Counted from the first letter of the stretch, positions 16,971 through 25,833 are shown. The stretch is 53,979 nt of DNA from Pseudomonadota bacterium (GCA_027364845.1 DAHXOO010000017.1:1-53979), one strand, 5' to 3'. Numbers and translations: made by a program. Notes: a model not told the origin generated them from the letters alone.

Positions 16971-17278
16971 GGACAAGATTCTCGCCCCAAGCCAGTTTTC
17001 TCGCCAGGTTGTCGATGAAACCAAGCATGCGGCGTCCGCACCTCCGCAACGGCCGGGAAACACCCCAGCGCGCCTTTATGGCGCCGCCACGTCCTTCCGC
17101 ATGGGCCATACCTGACCCGTGAGGGCCGTCCTGGACGATCCTCGTCCTGCGTGCGCTGCCTTACGGAAAATAGCCTGGGCGGTGCGTGATCCAGCGCAAT
17201 GGCGTCACCGCCAAGCTCCTTGCCGCGCCAGGTCTGCCGCTCGTTCATTGCATTCCTTATCAGCGAATTTGCGAACCG
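16971..17278. other. Intergenic region, nothing recognised
   Basis: This 308-bp stretch separates two minus-strand genes. Frames on both strands are short and without family features. No clear terminator or promoter was found. Confidence 0.5.
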
Positions 17279-18952
17279 TTAAGTGGCGAGAACACCGGGT
17301 GCCACAAGTCGTGCCCGATAATCATGGGCGGTGCTGTTGCGGAACAGCGGCGCCAGGTCTCTCCAGGACATTACCTTGTAGTTCTTGTCGATGACACTCC
17401 CGTTCAGGTTCGACCCGACGTCAGGGGCGGCGCCCAGCTGGATTCTCGGCGTGCGGGTATAGAGGTTGTCGTGAAAGCTGATGGCCTTATATGCGCCAGC
17501 CTCCTGCTGCAGGAAATCCGGCATATCCGCATAGTACGGATTGGACTGGCCGACGTCATACAGATATTCCCCGACCACACCGGGCCACTTGCCGTGTTCA
17601 TACCAGAACTTTCCGGAAGTATTGACGCCACCGTCAACATACATTTCTGGCAGAATCAGGTGCGCTGTTTCGGTCTTCAGCGCAAAGATATTCCCGTATA
17701 TGTCGTCGTTGAATCCTCCGTAATGCTCCGTTCCATCACGAACTGCGCCTATGATCGTGTTGTGGGCGATGACCACATTGTCGGCATTGCCCAAAAACCA
17801 GTTGGTGTCGCCCATTCCGACCTTGATGCCTGTGCGCAGCACCATCCCCTTCGCGAAAATGATGTTGTTCCGGACGATACTGCCGGAAAGAACGATCTTG
17901 ATACCGGTTTGCACGTTGTATATCTCGTTTGAGAGCAGATACCACGGACCGTACTCCGGCAGTTTCGTGCCGATCCCGCGGGCGCAGTTATGGATCAGAT
18001 TACGGTAGAAGTAGACGTTGTTGTCCGGTGGTGTCGTGTAACCCGCAAGCTGGGCGATCGTCAGGCTATTCCCGTTCTTTGGAAAAGTATGCAGAGAATT
18101 GTTTGAAGAATAGACCTGATTCAGCTCGCTGTACGTACATCCGACATTCACTGAGTCCATGGCATAGTAGCGTAGCGGCCTGCCGCGCGAGTCATACCGG
18201 GCAATGCCATGAATATTGTTGCCAATGATGAAGTCGTTGCAATCGCCTCCATGGCGACGCATGACGTCCACGATGCCGACATTATCCTCACCCGTCAGAG
18301 CGACGTGATGCAGGTCATTGTTGAGTATCAGGTCGTGCGAGGCGCTCAACCAGATGATCCGGTCCAGGGCATTGCGCATATCCAGGTTCTCGATTACCCA
18401 GTAATCCATCGGCCTGACCGCAGCATTGCGGGCGCGGGGTCCATTGGCATCCTTCAGCTGAAAATCGATGGATGCGACGTTCCCAGCGGCCCAGTTCAAC
18501 TCTGCCGGATCGGTTTCTATGACAATGGGCTTACCCGGATTTCCAGAATTTCTTGGAATCAGTTCGCTGTATTTTTCGCCGAATTTCTGGCGCATGCAGT
18601 CCATGAAATAGGTTCCGGGTTCAAGATAGATGCGATCTCCCGGCAGTGCATCCCGAACTACCCTGATCAAATTGTGATAGGGATTATGCCGGGTACCGGC
18701 ACCGGTCTCGGGAACACCGGCGGCAGCACACCCGGCAACCGGGGCGACATATTTCGGTGGATTGCCCGGCGGAATAACCAGACTCATACCGGCGGCGGCA
18801 AGCGCTGTATCCACGGCTTGTCGGTCCTTTGGCGCCCCGGAAAATGTCGGAATCGATGGGAGAGTAGAATGCCGTACGGGAGGTCCTTTACAGCCAGACA
18901 GGACAGTGAAGACGAAGCAACAGCTGAACAGCACGTAAATGGTCGCCTTCAT
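17279..18952 (-). CDS. Lipoprotein with right-handed beta-helix domain
   Basis: The 557-residue product begins MKATIYVLFSCCFVFTVLSGC, a type II signal peptide with lipobox LSGC, so it is probably lipid-anchored. The mature protein opens with a TGAGTRHNPYHNLIRVVRDA segment and LPGDRIYLEPGTY, the usual entry to right-handed parallel beta-helix proteins. Repeating short turns with Asn ladders follow (IENLDMRNAL, LILNNDLHHVAL, FIIGNNIHGI, VYFYRNLIHN, YLLSNEIYNV, IVRNNIIFA, VVIAHNTIIG). Such folds bind or cleave polysaccharides, but no catalytic set can be named. The start at 18952 follows a purine-rich GGAAGGGGGAGAG; an in-frame ATG at 18970 is less likely. Confidence 0.8.
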   Translation of the reverse strand: MKATIYVLFSCCFVFTVLSGCKGPPVRHSTLPSIPTFSGAPKDRQAVDTALAAAGMSLVIPPGNPPKYVAPVAGCAAAGVPETGAGTRHNPYHNLIRVVRDALPGDRIYLEPGTYFMDCMRQKFGEKYSELIPRNSGNPGKPIVIETDPAELNWAAGNVASIDFQLKDANGPRARNAAVRPMDYWVIENLDMRNALDRIIWLSASHDLILNNDLHHVALTGEDNVGIVDVMRRHGGDCNDFIIGNNIHGIARYDSRGRPLRYYAMDSVNVGCTYSELNQVYSSNNSLHTFPKNGNSLTIAQLAGYTTPPDNNVYFYRNLIHNCARGIGTKLPEYGPWYLLSNEIYNVQTGIKIVLSGSIVRNNIIFAKGMVLRTGIKVGMGDTNWFLGNADNVVIAHNTIIGAVRDGTEHYGGFNDDIYGNIFALKTETAHLILPEMYVDGGVNTSGKFWYEHGKWPGVVGEYLYDVGQSNPYYADMPDFLQQEAGAYKAISFHDNLYTRTPRIQLGAAPDVGSNLNGSVIDKNYKVMSWRDLAPLFRNSTAHDYRARLVAPGVLAT

Positions 18953-19450
18953 GCTCTCTCCCCCTTCCATTTAATTATTTTTCGACCAAACCTCGATTCC
19001 CGCGACGGATACGGAACGCCGCCACTGCCCATTTGACATGGTCATCCCACCCGCCACGGCCACGGCCACGGCCACGGCGATTATCTTAACCGATGGTGCA
19101 TGCTTTACAATCTGCGCGGCGGCTGCAATCTCCAGGGATACTGGTGCACAGTAACGCTGGTTGAGTGCCACAAAAAATCCTGGCCCGTTCCAGGTGCCAG
19201 CGAAACGTTAAGTGTCTGGCAGTGGAAGTCAGCGATGACGGATTCGTGGCAATATCGGGCGGCCTGCTGCATGCGCGCGGCGCTCACGGATTTCGATGGG
19301 CGTCGATCTTGCCGGCATGCGGGTTTATTAGGCCAGAGGACCAGATCCACAGGGTCCGATTCACCGAAAAAAGCTTGACGGCTGGCGTGGCCATAGTAAG
19401 GTTCGCGGTGGTGGCCATCTTCCGACCATCTGGAGCCGCAAGCGTTGCCG
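18953..19450. other. Intergenic region with a short tandem repeat
   Basis: This 498-bp region lies between the divergent beta-helix lipoprotein and the potassium channel. It contains a tandem repeat, CCACGG four times, at 19054-19077. No gene is supported. Confidence 0.5.
19054..19077. repeat. Tandem hexanucleotide repeat (CCACGG)x4
   Basis: Four perfect copies of CCACGG sit about 100 bp upstream of the beta-helix lipoprotein start. Hexamer runs of this kind change length by slippage. At this distance the repeat could affect promoter spacing, but no promoter elements are clear. Confidence 0.7.
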
Positions 19451-20692
19451 ATGTTACCCGCTGACATGCTTCGTCCGCGTCCGCGCCAGCGTGTGCAACG
19501 CTTGCTATATCGCTGGCGTCACCGATCCCGCTGGGATCTCTGGTTTCCACATACGCCGCTGGCACTGGCGGTAGGTCTGCTGGGAATCGCGAATGCGCTT
19601 CCGGCGATCAGGCACGTCATGCAGCTGCACAGTGCCGGCGGCCCGCTCGGTCCGCAGTCCCAGTTGCTCAATATGGGCATGCTCCACAGCCTGCCGCAGG
19701 GCATAGCCGGACTGATGCTGTTTGCCATGGCCGTGGGTTTGGTACTGCGCTCACGACTTGCCTGGGTGACTGCCCTGCTCGTTGCCGTGGCCACGCTGGC
19801 TATAGGATGGCACACGCCCGCCTATTACTCACGGGCTTTGGTCGTCTTCAACGGCGCAACGCTGCTGGCACTGCTTCTGTTCCACCGGCGCTTCGACCGA
19901 TCGAGCCTGGCTGCGGGAACATTATTCGCGGTCATCAGCGTGTTGATGCTGCTCGGCTACGCGGTCTTCGGCGCCTATGTCCTGGGCGGAGGCTTCGCAC
20001 CACCCATCAAAAATCTGTCGACGGCGCTATACTTCTCGGTGGTAACTATGTCGACCGTTGGCTTTGGCGACATCGTGCCTACCAGTGTCGACGCGCGCCT
20101 TTTCACGATGTCGGTGGTCATCCTCGGAATCACCATTTTCGCCACATCCATTTCGGCGATCATCGTTCCGGCAGTGAGCAGTCGCATGCAGCGACTGCTA
20201 GACGGGAGAAAAAAGCTCATGCCACGCAAAAACCATTACGTTATCGTGGGCGACACACCGCTGGCGCGCAACACCTACCGGGAACTCAGGGCGCGCCAGC
20301 TTCCGGTCACCGTAATCGTCGATCAACCGCCGGCAGCTGCCGAATTTTCCGATGCCGACGTCGTGGTTGGCGACGGCAGTGACGTCGAGACGCTCAACCA
20401 GGCCGGGGCCAGTACCGCAATAGCCGTGCTGGCCCTGCGTGGCGATGACTCGGAAAATGCCTTTACAGTACTGGCAGTCAAGGAAGCAGGTGGCAACCCA
20501 CGTACGGTTGCTGCGGTTAATCACGGTAAAAACATGGCGCGTGTGCGCAGTGTGCGGCCCGACATGATCATTGCCCCACAAGTGATGGGCGGCGAAATTC
20601 TTGCGATGGCCCTGAATGGCGAAAATCTGGATCGCGAGACCATCATTGAGCGGCTGTTCAAGGTGAGCGATAAAGAGCCGGAACACCCGTAA
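19451..20692 (+). CDS. kch: Kch-type potassium channel with RCK domain
   Basis: This protein of about 413 residues matches E. coli Kch in layout and length. An N-terminal membrane region of about six helices ends in the pore with selectivity filter STVGFGDIVPTS, where E. coli has GYGD. A C-terminal RCK/TrkA-N domain starts with NHYVIVGDTPLARNTYREL, ends with QVMGGEILAMALNGE and controls gating. It should pass K+ across the inner membrane. An in-frame ATG at 20219 just before the RCK domain has its own ribosome binding site (see separate entry). The N-terminal start is uncertain: TTG 19445, ATG 19451 and ATG 19466 are all possible and none has a good ribosome binding site. Confidence 0.88.
   Translation: MLPADMLRPRPRQRVQRLLYRWRHRSRWDLWFPHTPLALAVGLLGIANALPAIRHVMQLHSAGGPLGPQSQLLNMGMLHSLPQGIAGLMLFAMAVGLVLRSRLAWVTALLVAVATLAIGWHTPAYYSRALVVFNGATLLALLLFHRRFDRSSLAAGTLFAVISVLMLLGYAVFGAYVLGGGFAPPIKNLSTALYFSVVTMSTVGFGDIVPTSVDARLFTMSVVILGITIFATSISAIIVPAVSSRMQRLLDGRKKLMPRKNHYVIVGDTPLARNTYRELRARQLPVTVIVDQPPAAAEFSDADVVVGDGSDVETLNQAGASTAIAVLALRGDDSENAFTVLAVKEAGGNPRTVAAVNHGKNMARVRSVRPDMIIAPQVMGGEILAMALNGENLDRETIIERLFKVSDKEPEHP
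20204..20221 (+). promoter_or_regulatory. Internal ribosome binding site and start for a free RCK domain
   Basis: GGGAG at 20204-20208 precedes an in-frame ATG at 20219 by ten bases, inside kch. Translation from here would give a soluble RCK domain of about 157 residues (MPRKNHYVIVG). In E. coli Kch and archaeal MthK an internal methionine at the same place makes separate RCK subunits that join the gating ring. Use of this start is inferred. Confidence 0.55.
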
Positions 20693-20999
20693 AGCAGATC
20701 GTCGTACCGGGACCGGGGTGTCGGGTTTGCTGAATCGGAGGCCAATCTGTCCACGCCTGCGGCCGGCGTGTGAGTCGTACAGTGGCGGTTCCGACCTAAA
20801 ACCCGGTCATGGGCGCGGGGAACCGACACAGCATTCATATGCCGGCCGGCAGCACCTCTTGTGTGGACAACCGGCCTGACCAGCCGCCCCGCGTCCCGGC
20901 ATGCGCATGCCCAATGCGCGTCACCGGTCGCGAACCGCCTGACCCGAAGATGCCGGACACGGCCTGCTCCGCTTCGCCGGAATCCGCGCAGAGGCAATG
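20693..20999. other. Intergenic region between convergent kch and hipA
   Basis: This 307-bp gap holds no supported gene and no obvious rho-independent terminator. Confidence 0.5.
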
Positions 21000-22313
21000 T
21001 TATTTCAGGTTCAACCGATGATTGCCTGATATTTCCTCCATCGTTTTATCGTCGACACCTGCCGCCTTCGCGAATTCCGGCCATCGTTCAACCGCGCTGA
21101 ACACATCATTGATAACCTCTTGGGGCTTCGCCAAGCCTATGGAGTCGCCTGCTGTCATCAGGTCTTCCTCCGTAAAATGATCGCGCTTTCCGTTCAGACT
21201 CATCTGGTGCTGATTGGTCCACTTGCCTGCCGGATTGTGCGAATAAATGACATCGTAGGCCGGCGACAGTTTCCATACCGCGTCGGGCGCCATCAGGAAC
21301 GAAATATTCTTGGTGTGATCATCCAAATCGCGGGCAACGATGTTGAACACCATTCGCCGATATTGCTGAGCAGCGTCCGCCTTGCTCAATCGAAGCCTGC
21401 GCATCACGGAAAATGCCTGCTCATAACTGTATGCTCCCGCCATATTAAAGTCGTAATGCGCGATGCCGCAGAGCGATTGCAGATGAAGCTTTTCGCCATC
21501 TACCCGATCGAAGCGCTTCGTCATGAAGTGAGCGCGCCCATTTTCTTCCAGCAAACGGCATTCAGTCATGTCGATGCCAGCCGCTTTTGCCATCAGGTAA
21601 TAGGCATATTCGATGCGGCCATATCCTCCCGGTTCGCCCAGCTCCAGGTCGGTGACGCCATCGAACTTGAGTACCCAATAATCGTATCCCTCTGGCGCCC
21701 TGGCTTGTCCGGACAGGACATTTCCCTTGTCATCCATGGCGATAACCGCCTTGGGACGTGCGCCACCCGCGGACGTACCGACACGCAGGATGTCCATGAT
21801 GGCGTCAGCATTCTCTTTTTCCGAACCCCCGAGGTTACCGCTCAGCACCTTGTGGTCGCGCATGACTTCCTGCGCCAAGTCGACCAGGGCAGATATCTCT
21901 ACCGGCACTGACTTGTCGTATTTGCCGATGATGGCGGGAGCGAACTCCAGCGCACCCATTCCACGCTTGCCCGTATAGCACAATCTTTCTACAGGACTGA
22001 AACCGACGCTGTCGCGTCCGTTCCGCGCCAGCCAGGCATCGATAATGCTGTTGCCGAATTTGTCGGGCAAGGCATCGGCAAGCAGGCCAGGCAATCCGAG
22101 AAACGTGTGCCTGTTCAGGGAAGGAAACGAAAAGATTCCGTCTCCGTTTCTGGCGTCGTCCAGACTCATATGGATGGGAGAGACGTCGATCCCTTTCGTC
22201 AGAAAGGTCCGGTCGTATTCGAAAACGCCGTACCCCAGATCGTCCAGCCATGAGACGGCTCCAACGACTTCACCCCACAACCTCACCAGCGCCGTATCGA
22301 GCCTTTTCACCAT
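21000..22313 (-). CDS. hipA: HipA-type serine/threonine kinase toxin
   Basis: This 437-residue protein has the HipA layout: an N-terminal couple domain (about residues 1-110, with GLPGLLADALPDKFGN), then the kinase domain with the Gly-rich loop LRVGTSAGGARPKAV near residue 180 and the YWVLKFDG strand. The catalytic loop is VARDLDDHTKNISFL; many relatives have RN in place of RD before the catalytic Asp-His pair. The family phosphorylates aminoacyl-tRNA synthetases such as GltX and induces dormancy, and is held in check by HipB. It overlaps hipB by 7 bp (ATGGTGA), so the pair is translationally coupled. Confidence 0.92.
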   Translation of the reverse strand: MVKRLDTALVRLWGEVVGAVSWLDDLGYGVFEYDRTFLTKGIDVSPIHMSLDDARNGDGIFSFPSLNRHTFLGLPGLLADALPDKFGNSIIDAWLARNGRDSVGFSPVERLCYTGKRGMGALEFAPAIIGKYDKSVPVEISALVDLAQEVMRDHKVLSGNLGGSEKENADAIMDILRVGTSAGGARPKAVIAMDDKGNVLSGQARAPEGYDYWVLKFDGVTDLELGEPGGYGRIEYAYYLMAKAAGIDMTECRLLEENGRAHFMTKRFDRVDGEKLHLQSLCGIAHYDFNMAGAYSYEQAFSVMRRLRLSKADAAQQYRRMVFNIVARDLDDHTKNISFLMAPDAVWKLSPAYDVIYSHNPAGKWTNQHQMSLNGKRDHFTEEDLMTAGDSIGLAKPQEVINDVFSAVERWPEFAKAAGVDDKTMEEISGNHRLNLK

Positions 22314-22639
22314 TCCGGCCGGTCCTTGGATTTGTCCTTGAGCCGCTTGCCCGATGCCCTTTCACGATGCCTGCCTTGCATCCTGGCCAGCTGCAAGGGG
22401 CTGATCGAAAGTTCCGGAATGAAGCTGTTCAGCTGCTCCAACGCCCCCAGCTCCCTCAGTACTGCGATGAGGGTGGATAGCTTCCCTCGTCCCGATTCAA
22501 GCGATTTAATGACATTGAGCGACAACGTCGTCGCCTCTGCCAGTGCGATCTGGGTCACGTTCTTGCGCAGGCGAAGCGCCCTGATACGGGCGCCAAGCTC
22601 AGCCTGTATCCCCCTGTCTGATAGTGAATATAAATCCAT
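22307..22639 (-). CDS. hipB: HipB-type antitoxin and repressor (XRE family)
   Basis: This 110-residue protein has an XRE/Cro helix-turn-helix (about residues 14-70: LGARIRALRLRKNVTQIALA then LSLNVIKSLESGRGKLSTLI). A basic, disordered tail (GRHRERASGKRLKDKSKDRP) follows. HipB neutralises HipA and represses the operon by binding palindromes upstream. The AT-rich region 22640-22830 contains suitable dyads. The gene lies directly before hipA with a 7-bp overlap. Confidence 0.9.
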   Translation of the reverse strand: MDLYSLSDRGIQAELGARIRALRLRKNVTQIALAEATTLSLNVIKSLESGRGKLSTLIAVLRELGALEQLNSFIPELSISPLQLARMQGRHRERASGKRLKDKSKDRPEW

Positions 22640-22651
22640 AATAACCGTAAA

Positions 22652-22668
22652 TTAGTTTTCTACACTAA
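22652..22668. promoter_or_regulatory. Dyad TTAGT-N7-ACTAA upstream of hipB
   Basis: An inverted repeat of five bases around a seven-base spacer starts 13 bases upstream of the hipB ATG. This is the expected place for an autorepression operator or promoter overlap. Assignment to HipB is inference. Confidence 0.35.
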
Positions 22669-22743
22669 AAATAATGATTTAATGATCCATAATTAGACCA
22701 TTATATATAGATCATAATTTGAAAATCAATAGCATATATTAAC

Positions 22744-22759
22744 AGCCTATTAATAGGCT
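22744..22759. promoter_or_regulatory. Perfect palindrome AGCCTATTAATAGGCT
   Basis: This 16-bp perfect palindrome lies 105 bp upstream of hipB. Its half-site AGCCTAT recurs once at 22785-22791. The repeat of one half-site around an AT-rich promoter region is typical of toxin-antitoxin operators bound cooperatively. Confidence 0.45.
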
Positions 22760-23133
22760 CTAGATATCAATAAATCAATTGATAAGCCTATTTTAAGGAT
22801 TTTATAAATTTATATACCAGACTTTGAGATGATGACCATGACGAACGGATATTGGCTTCCGGACGGATGATGTACCGGACAGGAAAGGTGAAACACCCGG
22901 GTTGGCCATCCCTGGTGCGCCGCGGTGGTCTCCACTTTGAGGGGAGTCTTCATAGAGGTTCACCTCCTGACCGAAACTCCCTCAAGGGTGCGTCGAGCAC
23001 GGAATTGCATCAAACCATTAGTTGTCTCGGTGAAAGAAGCCGCTTTACTGGGTACCCGACAGGACGGTTAGCTCTGACTACCCGCGGATATGCTCCTGCT
23101 CGCCCGATTCCATCCAGATTCTGCGCGCCGCGA

Positions 23134-24099
23134 TCAGCGATGGGGAACCGTCGCTCCTAGCCGGTGCGCGGTGGGGCCGAACAGCTCACGTTGCTTCGCC
23201 GCGATCAGGGCACGGATCTGCGGGAGCGCCGCGCGCGCCGCACGCTCACCAGCCTCGATCGCTTTCGCGCGCAGATCGAAGTCCATGCTGGGCACATTGC
23301 TCAGGTTGGGACGGATCACGATGTCGGCCCCAGCAAGTTCGTTCTTCGCGAGGGCGTGCTCCATGACGACAATCGACTGGTAGACAAGCGAACTGGTGTC
23401 GCCAAACTGCTTGACCGCGGTCGGCTGGCGTGTCACGTCGACCGCAATGACGATGTCGGCACCAAGCGCACGCGCTACCCGCACCGGCATCGGACTCACA
23501 AGCCCACCGTCAACGTACTCGTGTCCATCGAACACAAACGGCTGAAACACGCCCGGGACACTGCTTGAGGCACGCACTGCCATGCCGGTATCACCGCGGT
23601 CGAAGGCAACGAGCCGACCAGTGCGCAGATCGGTCGCCACCGCCACGAACGGCAGGCCGAGTCGCTGGATGGGCCGATTGTCCAGAAGCCGGTCGACGTA
23701 GTTCTGAAGCCGCCAGCCATCAACGAACCCGCGGTCCGGCAATGTGAATCTGATGACCTGATCGCGTCGCAGCGTCAGTCCCGCCTCGATCAGCGCCTCG
23801 CCGCGCAGGCCGCCCGCGTAAAGCGCGCCCACCACGCTGCCGGCGCTGGTTCCGACGATACCGTCGGGCCGGATCCCATTCTCATCAAGCACCGTAAGCA
23901 CGCCAATATGGGCGAAGCCGTGCGCAATACCACCACTCAAGGCAACTACCACGATCGGGTGATTGGTTCGCTTGATCCGCACAAGCGGCCCGGCGGTCGG
24001 ATATCCTACCGCCGGAGCCAGTGGTGGCAAAGTCGCGCATCCAGCCAATAAGGTGCCGACCGCAAGCAGGAACAAGCCTAGGAAAACCCGCGTTCTCAT
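23134..24099 (-). CDS. Patatin-like phospholipase lipoprotein (RssA/YlbK type)
   Basis: This 321-residue protein has a lipobox (LLAVGTLLAGCATL) and then a patatin domain. The nucleophile elbow is GTSAGS (Ser near residue 85) and the catalytic Asp sits in VDGGLVSPMPV. Patatins hydrolyse acyl esters of lipids. The oxyanion-hole segment reads ALSGGIAHGFAHIGVL where most relatives have GGGARG, so the conserved Arg is replaced by His. The start at 24099 has GGAGAAG six to ten bases upstream; the in-frame ATG at 24114 is less well placed. The protein is probably anchored to a membrane facing the periplasm. Confidence 0.85.
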   Translation of the reverse strand: MRTRVFLGLFLLAVGTLLAGCATLPPLAPAVGYPTAGPLVRIKRTNHPIVVVALSGGIAHGFAHIGVLTVLDENGIRPDGIVGTSAGSVVGALYAGGLRGEALIEAGLTLRRDQVIRFTLPDRGFVDGWRLQNYVDRLLDNRPIQRLGLPFVAVATDLRTGRLVAFDRGDTGMAVRASSSVPGVFQPFVFDGHEYVDGGLVSPMPVRVARALGADIVIAVDVTRQPTAVKQFGDTSSLVYQSIVVMEHALAKNELAGADIVIRPNLSNVPSMDFDLRAKAIEAGERAARAALPQIRALIAAKQRELFGPTAHRLGATVPHR

Positions 24100-24577
24100 G
24101 AGCTTCTCCGACATTTTCCTTCGACCCGAACGGAGTATACGCGTTCACGCACGCGCGCATGCCTGGCGCCACGCAAAGACCGCCGAACGTCCGGTTTCCT
24201 CTGAAATTCGGTTGTGCCTGCCCGAATGTGGCCGAAGGGAGCCATCACCGGAAATTCCCCGACCTCCGACATTGACTGCAATCAATGCCAGGTCGCGCCT
24301 CCAGGGTTATATAAGGTACTCGCGAACAAACAGTGGGAGTTTCATGAAACCAACCACCGAATACCGCGCCGCCGCAGAAGTCGTTCGATGTGCCAGCGCG
24401 GATCTTGCCGCCTGACTGGCTGGCCGGACTGTGCGAGCGGCACGGGACCCGGGACATACGCCCTGTAACCGGGCGGCCGAAATCGTTGACCGCGGATGCC
24501 GATGGCGTACCTCTGGCTACATTGGCAAAGCACTGAATCCGCATTACCGCCAGCTACTCCGTTCCATGGAGAAACCT
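24100..24577. other. Intergenic region between divergent genes
   Basis: This 478-bp gap separates the patatin-like gene (minus) from the nitroreductase gene (plus). A 23-codon ORF starts at 24344 and another open frame runs on to about 24535, but neither has recognisable features or a convincing continuation. Promoters for both genes must lie here, but none is clear by eye. Confidence 0.45.
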
Positions 24578-25183
24578 ATGATCACTCCGTCGAAATCCGT
24601 TAAGCCAGAAGGCTCCATGAGCGTGATGGACGCCATCTATCATCGCCGCGCCGTGCGCCACTATGCGCCGCAAACGGTCGATTCGGGCATCATCCGGGCG
24701 CTGCTCGATGCCGCCGTGCATGCTCCGACCGCCCTGCACGAGGAGCCCTGGGCTTTTGCCGTTATTCAGGACAGGAATCTGCTGGATCGCTTGTCGAATG
24801 GCGTTATAGAGGCGGCGCGCCGCGAGGCACAAGGTCCACAGTCCGCGCACGAAAAACATCTCGCGCGGCTGCTGAGCCAGCCCGATTCCCATGTCTTCCA
24901 CGACGCCGGCACGCTGATTGTCATATACGCAAAATTTCCCGGTCCATTTGTCGTTGCGGATTGCTGGCTGGCCGCGGAAAATCTCATGCTGGCTGCCTGC
25001 GCAAGCGGCCTGGGTACCTGCGTCATCGGCTCTTCGGTCCCGACACTCAATACGCCATCATGGAAGGCCGAATTAAAGATCCCCGCCGCCATGACAGCCG
25101 TGGCACCAATCATCGTGGGCATTCCCGCCGATGAGACACCGCCTGTATCTCGCAAGCCACCAGAAATTCTCACCTGGGAGTGA
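24578..25183 (+). CDS. Nitroreductase family protein
   Basis: This 201-residue protein has the FMN-dependent nitroreductase fold. It carries AIYHRRAVRHYAPQTVD with the FMN phosphate-binding Arg residues, DAAVHAPTALHEEPWAFAVI, and the C-terminal AAENLMLAACASGLGTCVIG with the second FMN contact. Such enzymes reduce nitro groups, quinones or similar acceptors with NAD(P)H; the natural substrate cannot be deduced. The ATG at 24578 follows GGAGAAA and gives the family length; an upstream frame from 24431 is rejected. The flavin-reductase-like gene starts 19 bp downstream, so the two form an operon. Confidence 0.87.
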   Translation: MITPSKSVKPEGSMSVMDAIYHRRAVRHYAPQTVDSGIIRALLDAAVHAPTALHEEPWAFAVIQDRNLLDRLSNGVIEAARREAQGPQSAHEKHLARLLSQPDSHVFHDAGTLIVIYAKFPGPFVVADCWLAAENLMLAACASGLGTCVIGSSVPTLNTPSWKAELKIPAAMTAVAPIIVGIPADETPPVSRKPPEILTWE

Positions 25184-25202
25184 CTCCAAACCGGATACCG
25201 CC

Positions 25203-25739
25203 ATGACCAAAAAGTCCTTACCCTTGTCCCAGGTTTACCGTCTGATCGAGCCGGGACCGGTAGTAATGGTCACAACCACCAGCGGCGCTCGCGCGAATGT
25301 CATGACCTTGTCCTGGCACATGATGATCGATTTCGAGCCGCCGGTCCTGGCCTGCGTCATCAGCAACCGCGACTACACGTTCGAAATTCTGAAGAAAACG
25401 AAAGAATGCGTCATCAACATCCCGACGGTGGAACTGGCCAGAAAGACAGTGGCCTGCGGCAACACCTCCGGGCGAAAAATCGATAAATTCAAGAAGTTTG
25501 GCCTGACGCCGTCCTCGGCCGAACGCGTACGGGCACCGCTGATCGAGGAATGCTATGCCAATCTCGAATGCAAGGTGACCGACACGCGGCTCGTCAATCA
25601 ATACAACATCTTCATCGTCGAGGTGGTCAAGGCATGGATCGACCGCTCAAAAAAGGATCCCCGTACCATCCATCATCGCGGCCGCGGCACGTTCGCCGTC
25701 GACGGTGAAGTCATCAAGCTGCCTTCCAGAATGAAATAG
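25203..25739 (+). CDS. Flavin reductase-like domain protein
   Basis: The 178-residue product belongs to the FMN-binding split-barrel flavoproteins (flavin reductase like). It opens with YRLIEPGPVVMVTT and has ANVMTLSWHMMIDFEPPVLA followed by CVINIPTVELARKTVACGNTSGRKIDKF, the FMN-binding and dimer segments of the family. Relatives reduce flavins or act as ferric or flavin-dependent oxidoreductases. It is cotranscribed with the nitroreductase gene, and the two may share reduced flavin. The start at 25203 is better than the in-frame upstream start at 25131, which lies inside the nitroreductase gene. Confidence 0.85.
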   Translation: MTKKSLPLSQVYRLIEPGPVVMVTTTSGARANVMTLSWHMMIDFEPPVLACVISNRDYTFEILKKTKECVINIPTVELARKTVACGNTSGRKIDKFKKFGLTPSSAERVRAPLIEECYANLECKVTDTRLVNQYNIFIVEVVKAWIDRSKKDPRTIHHRGRGTFAVDGEVIKLPSRMK

Positions 25740-25812
25740 CGTGATCCGGCCTGACTGCCGGCGAGGAGAATATGGGCGTGCGGATGACCGACATCGTCCG
25801 TCGACAGATCCG

Positions 25813-25833
25813 GCGGCCGGTCTTTCCGGCCGC
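25813..25833. terminator. GC-rich hairpin between convergent genes
   Basis: GCGGCCGG and CCGGCCGC form a perfect 8-bp stem around TCTTT. It lies between the flavin-reductase gene (plus, ends 25739) and the DUF3501 gene (minus, ends 25934). No T run follows, so it may slow or end transcription from both sides without being a canonical intrinsic terminator. Confidence 0.45.

Larger units (their letters stand above)
22640..23133. other. AT-rich hipBA control region and flank
   Basis: Bases 22640-22830 are strikingly AT-rich beside a GC-rich genome and full of dyads. The remainder to 23133 has normal composition; frames there, including one from 22852, lack family features. The AT-rich block probably came with the hipBA module. 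Confidence 0.55.

Noticed and set aside
22852-23160. Plus-strand ORF of 102 codons
   Set aside because: No ribosome binding site and no recognisable motif; it runs into the 3' end of the patatin-like gene.
24344-24535. Short coding-like frames before the nitroreductase gene
   Set aside because: One has a start but stops after 23 codons; the other has no start. Open frames of this size are expected by chance at this GC content.
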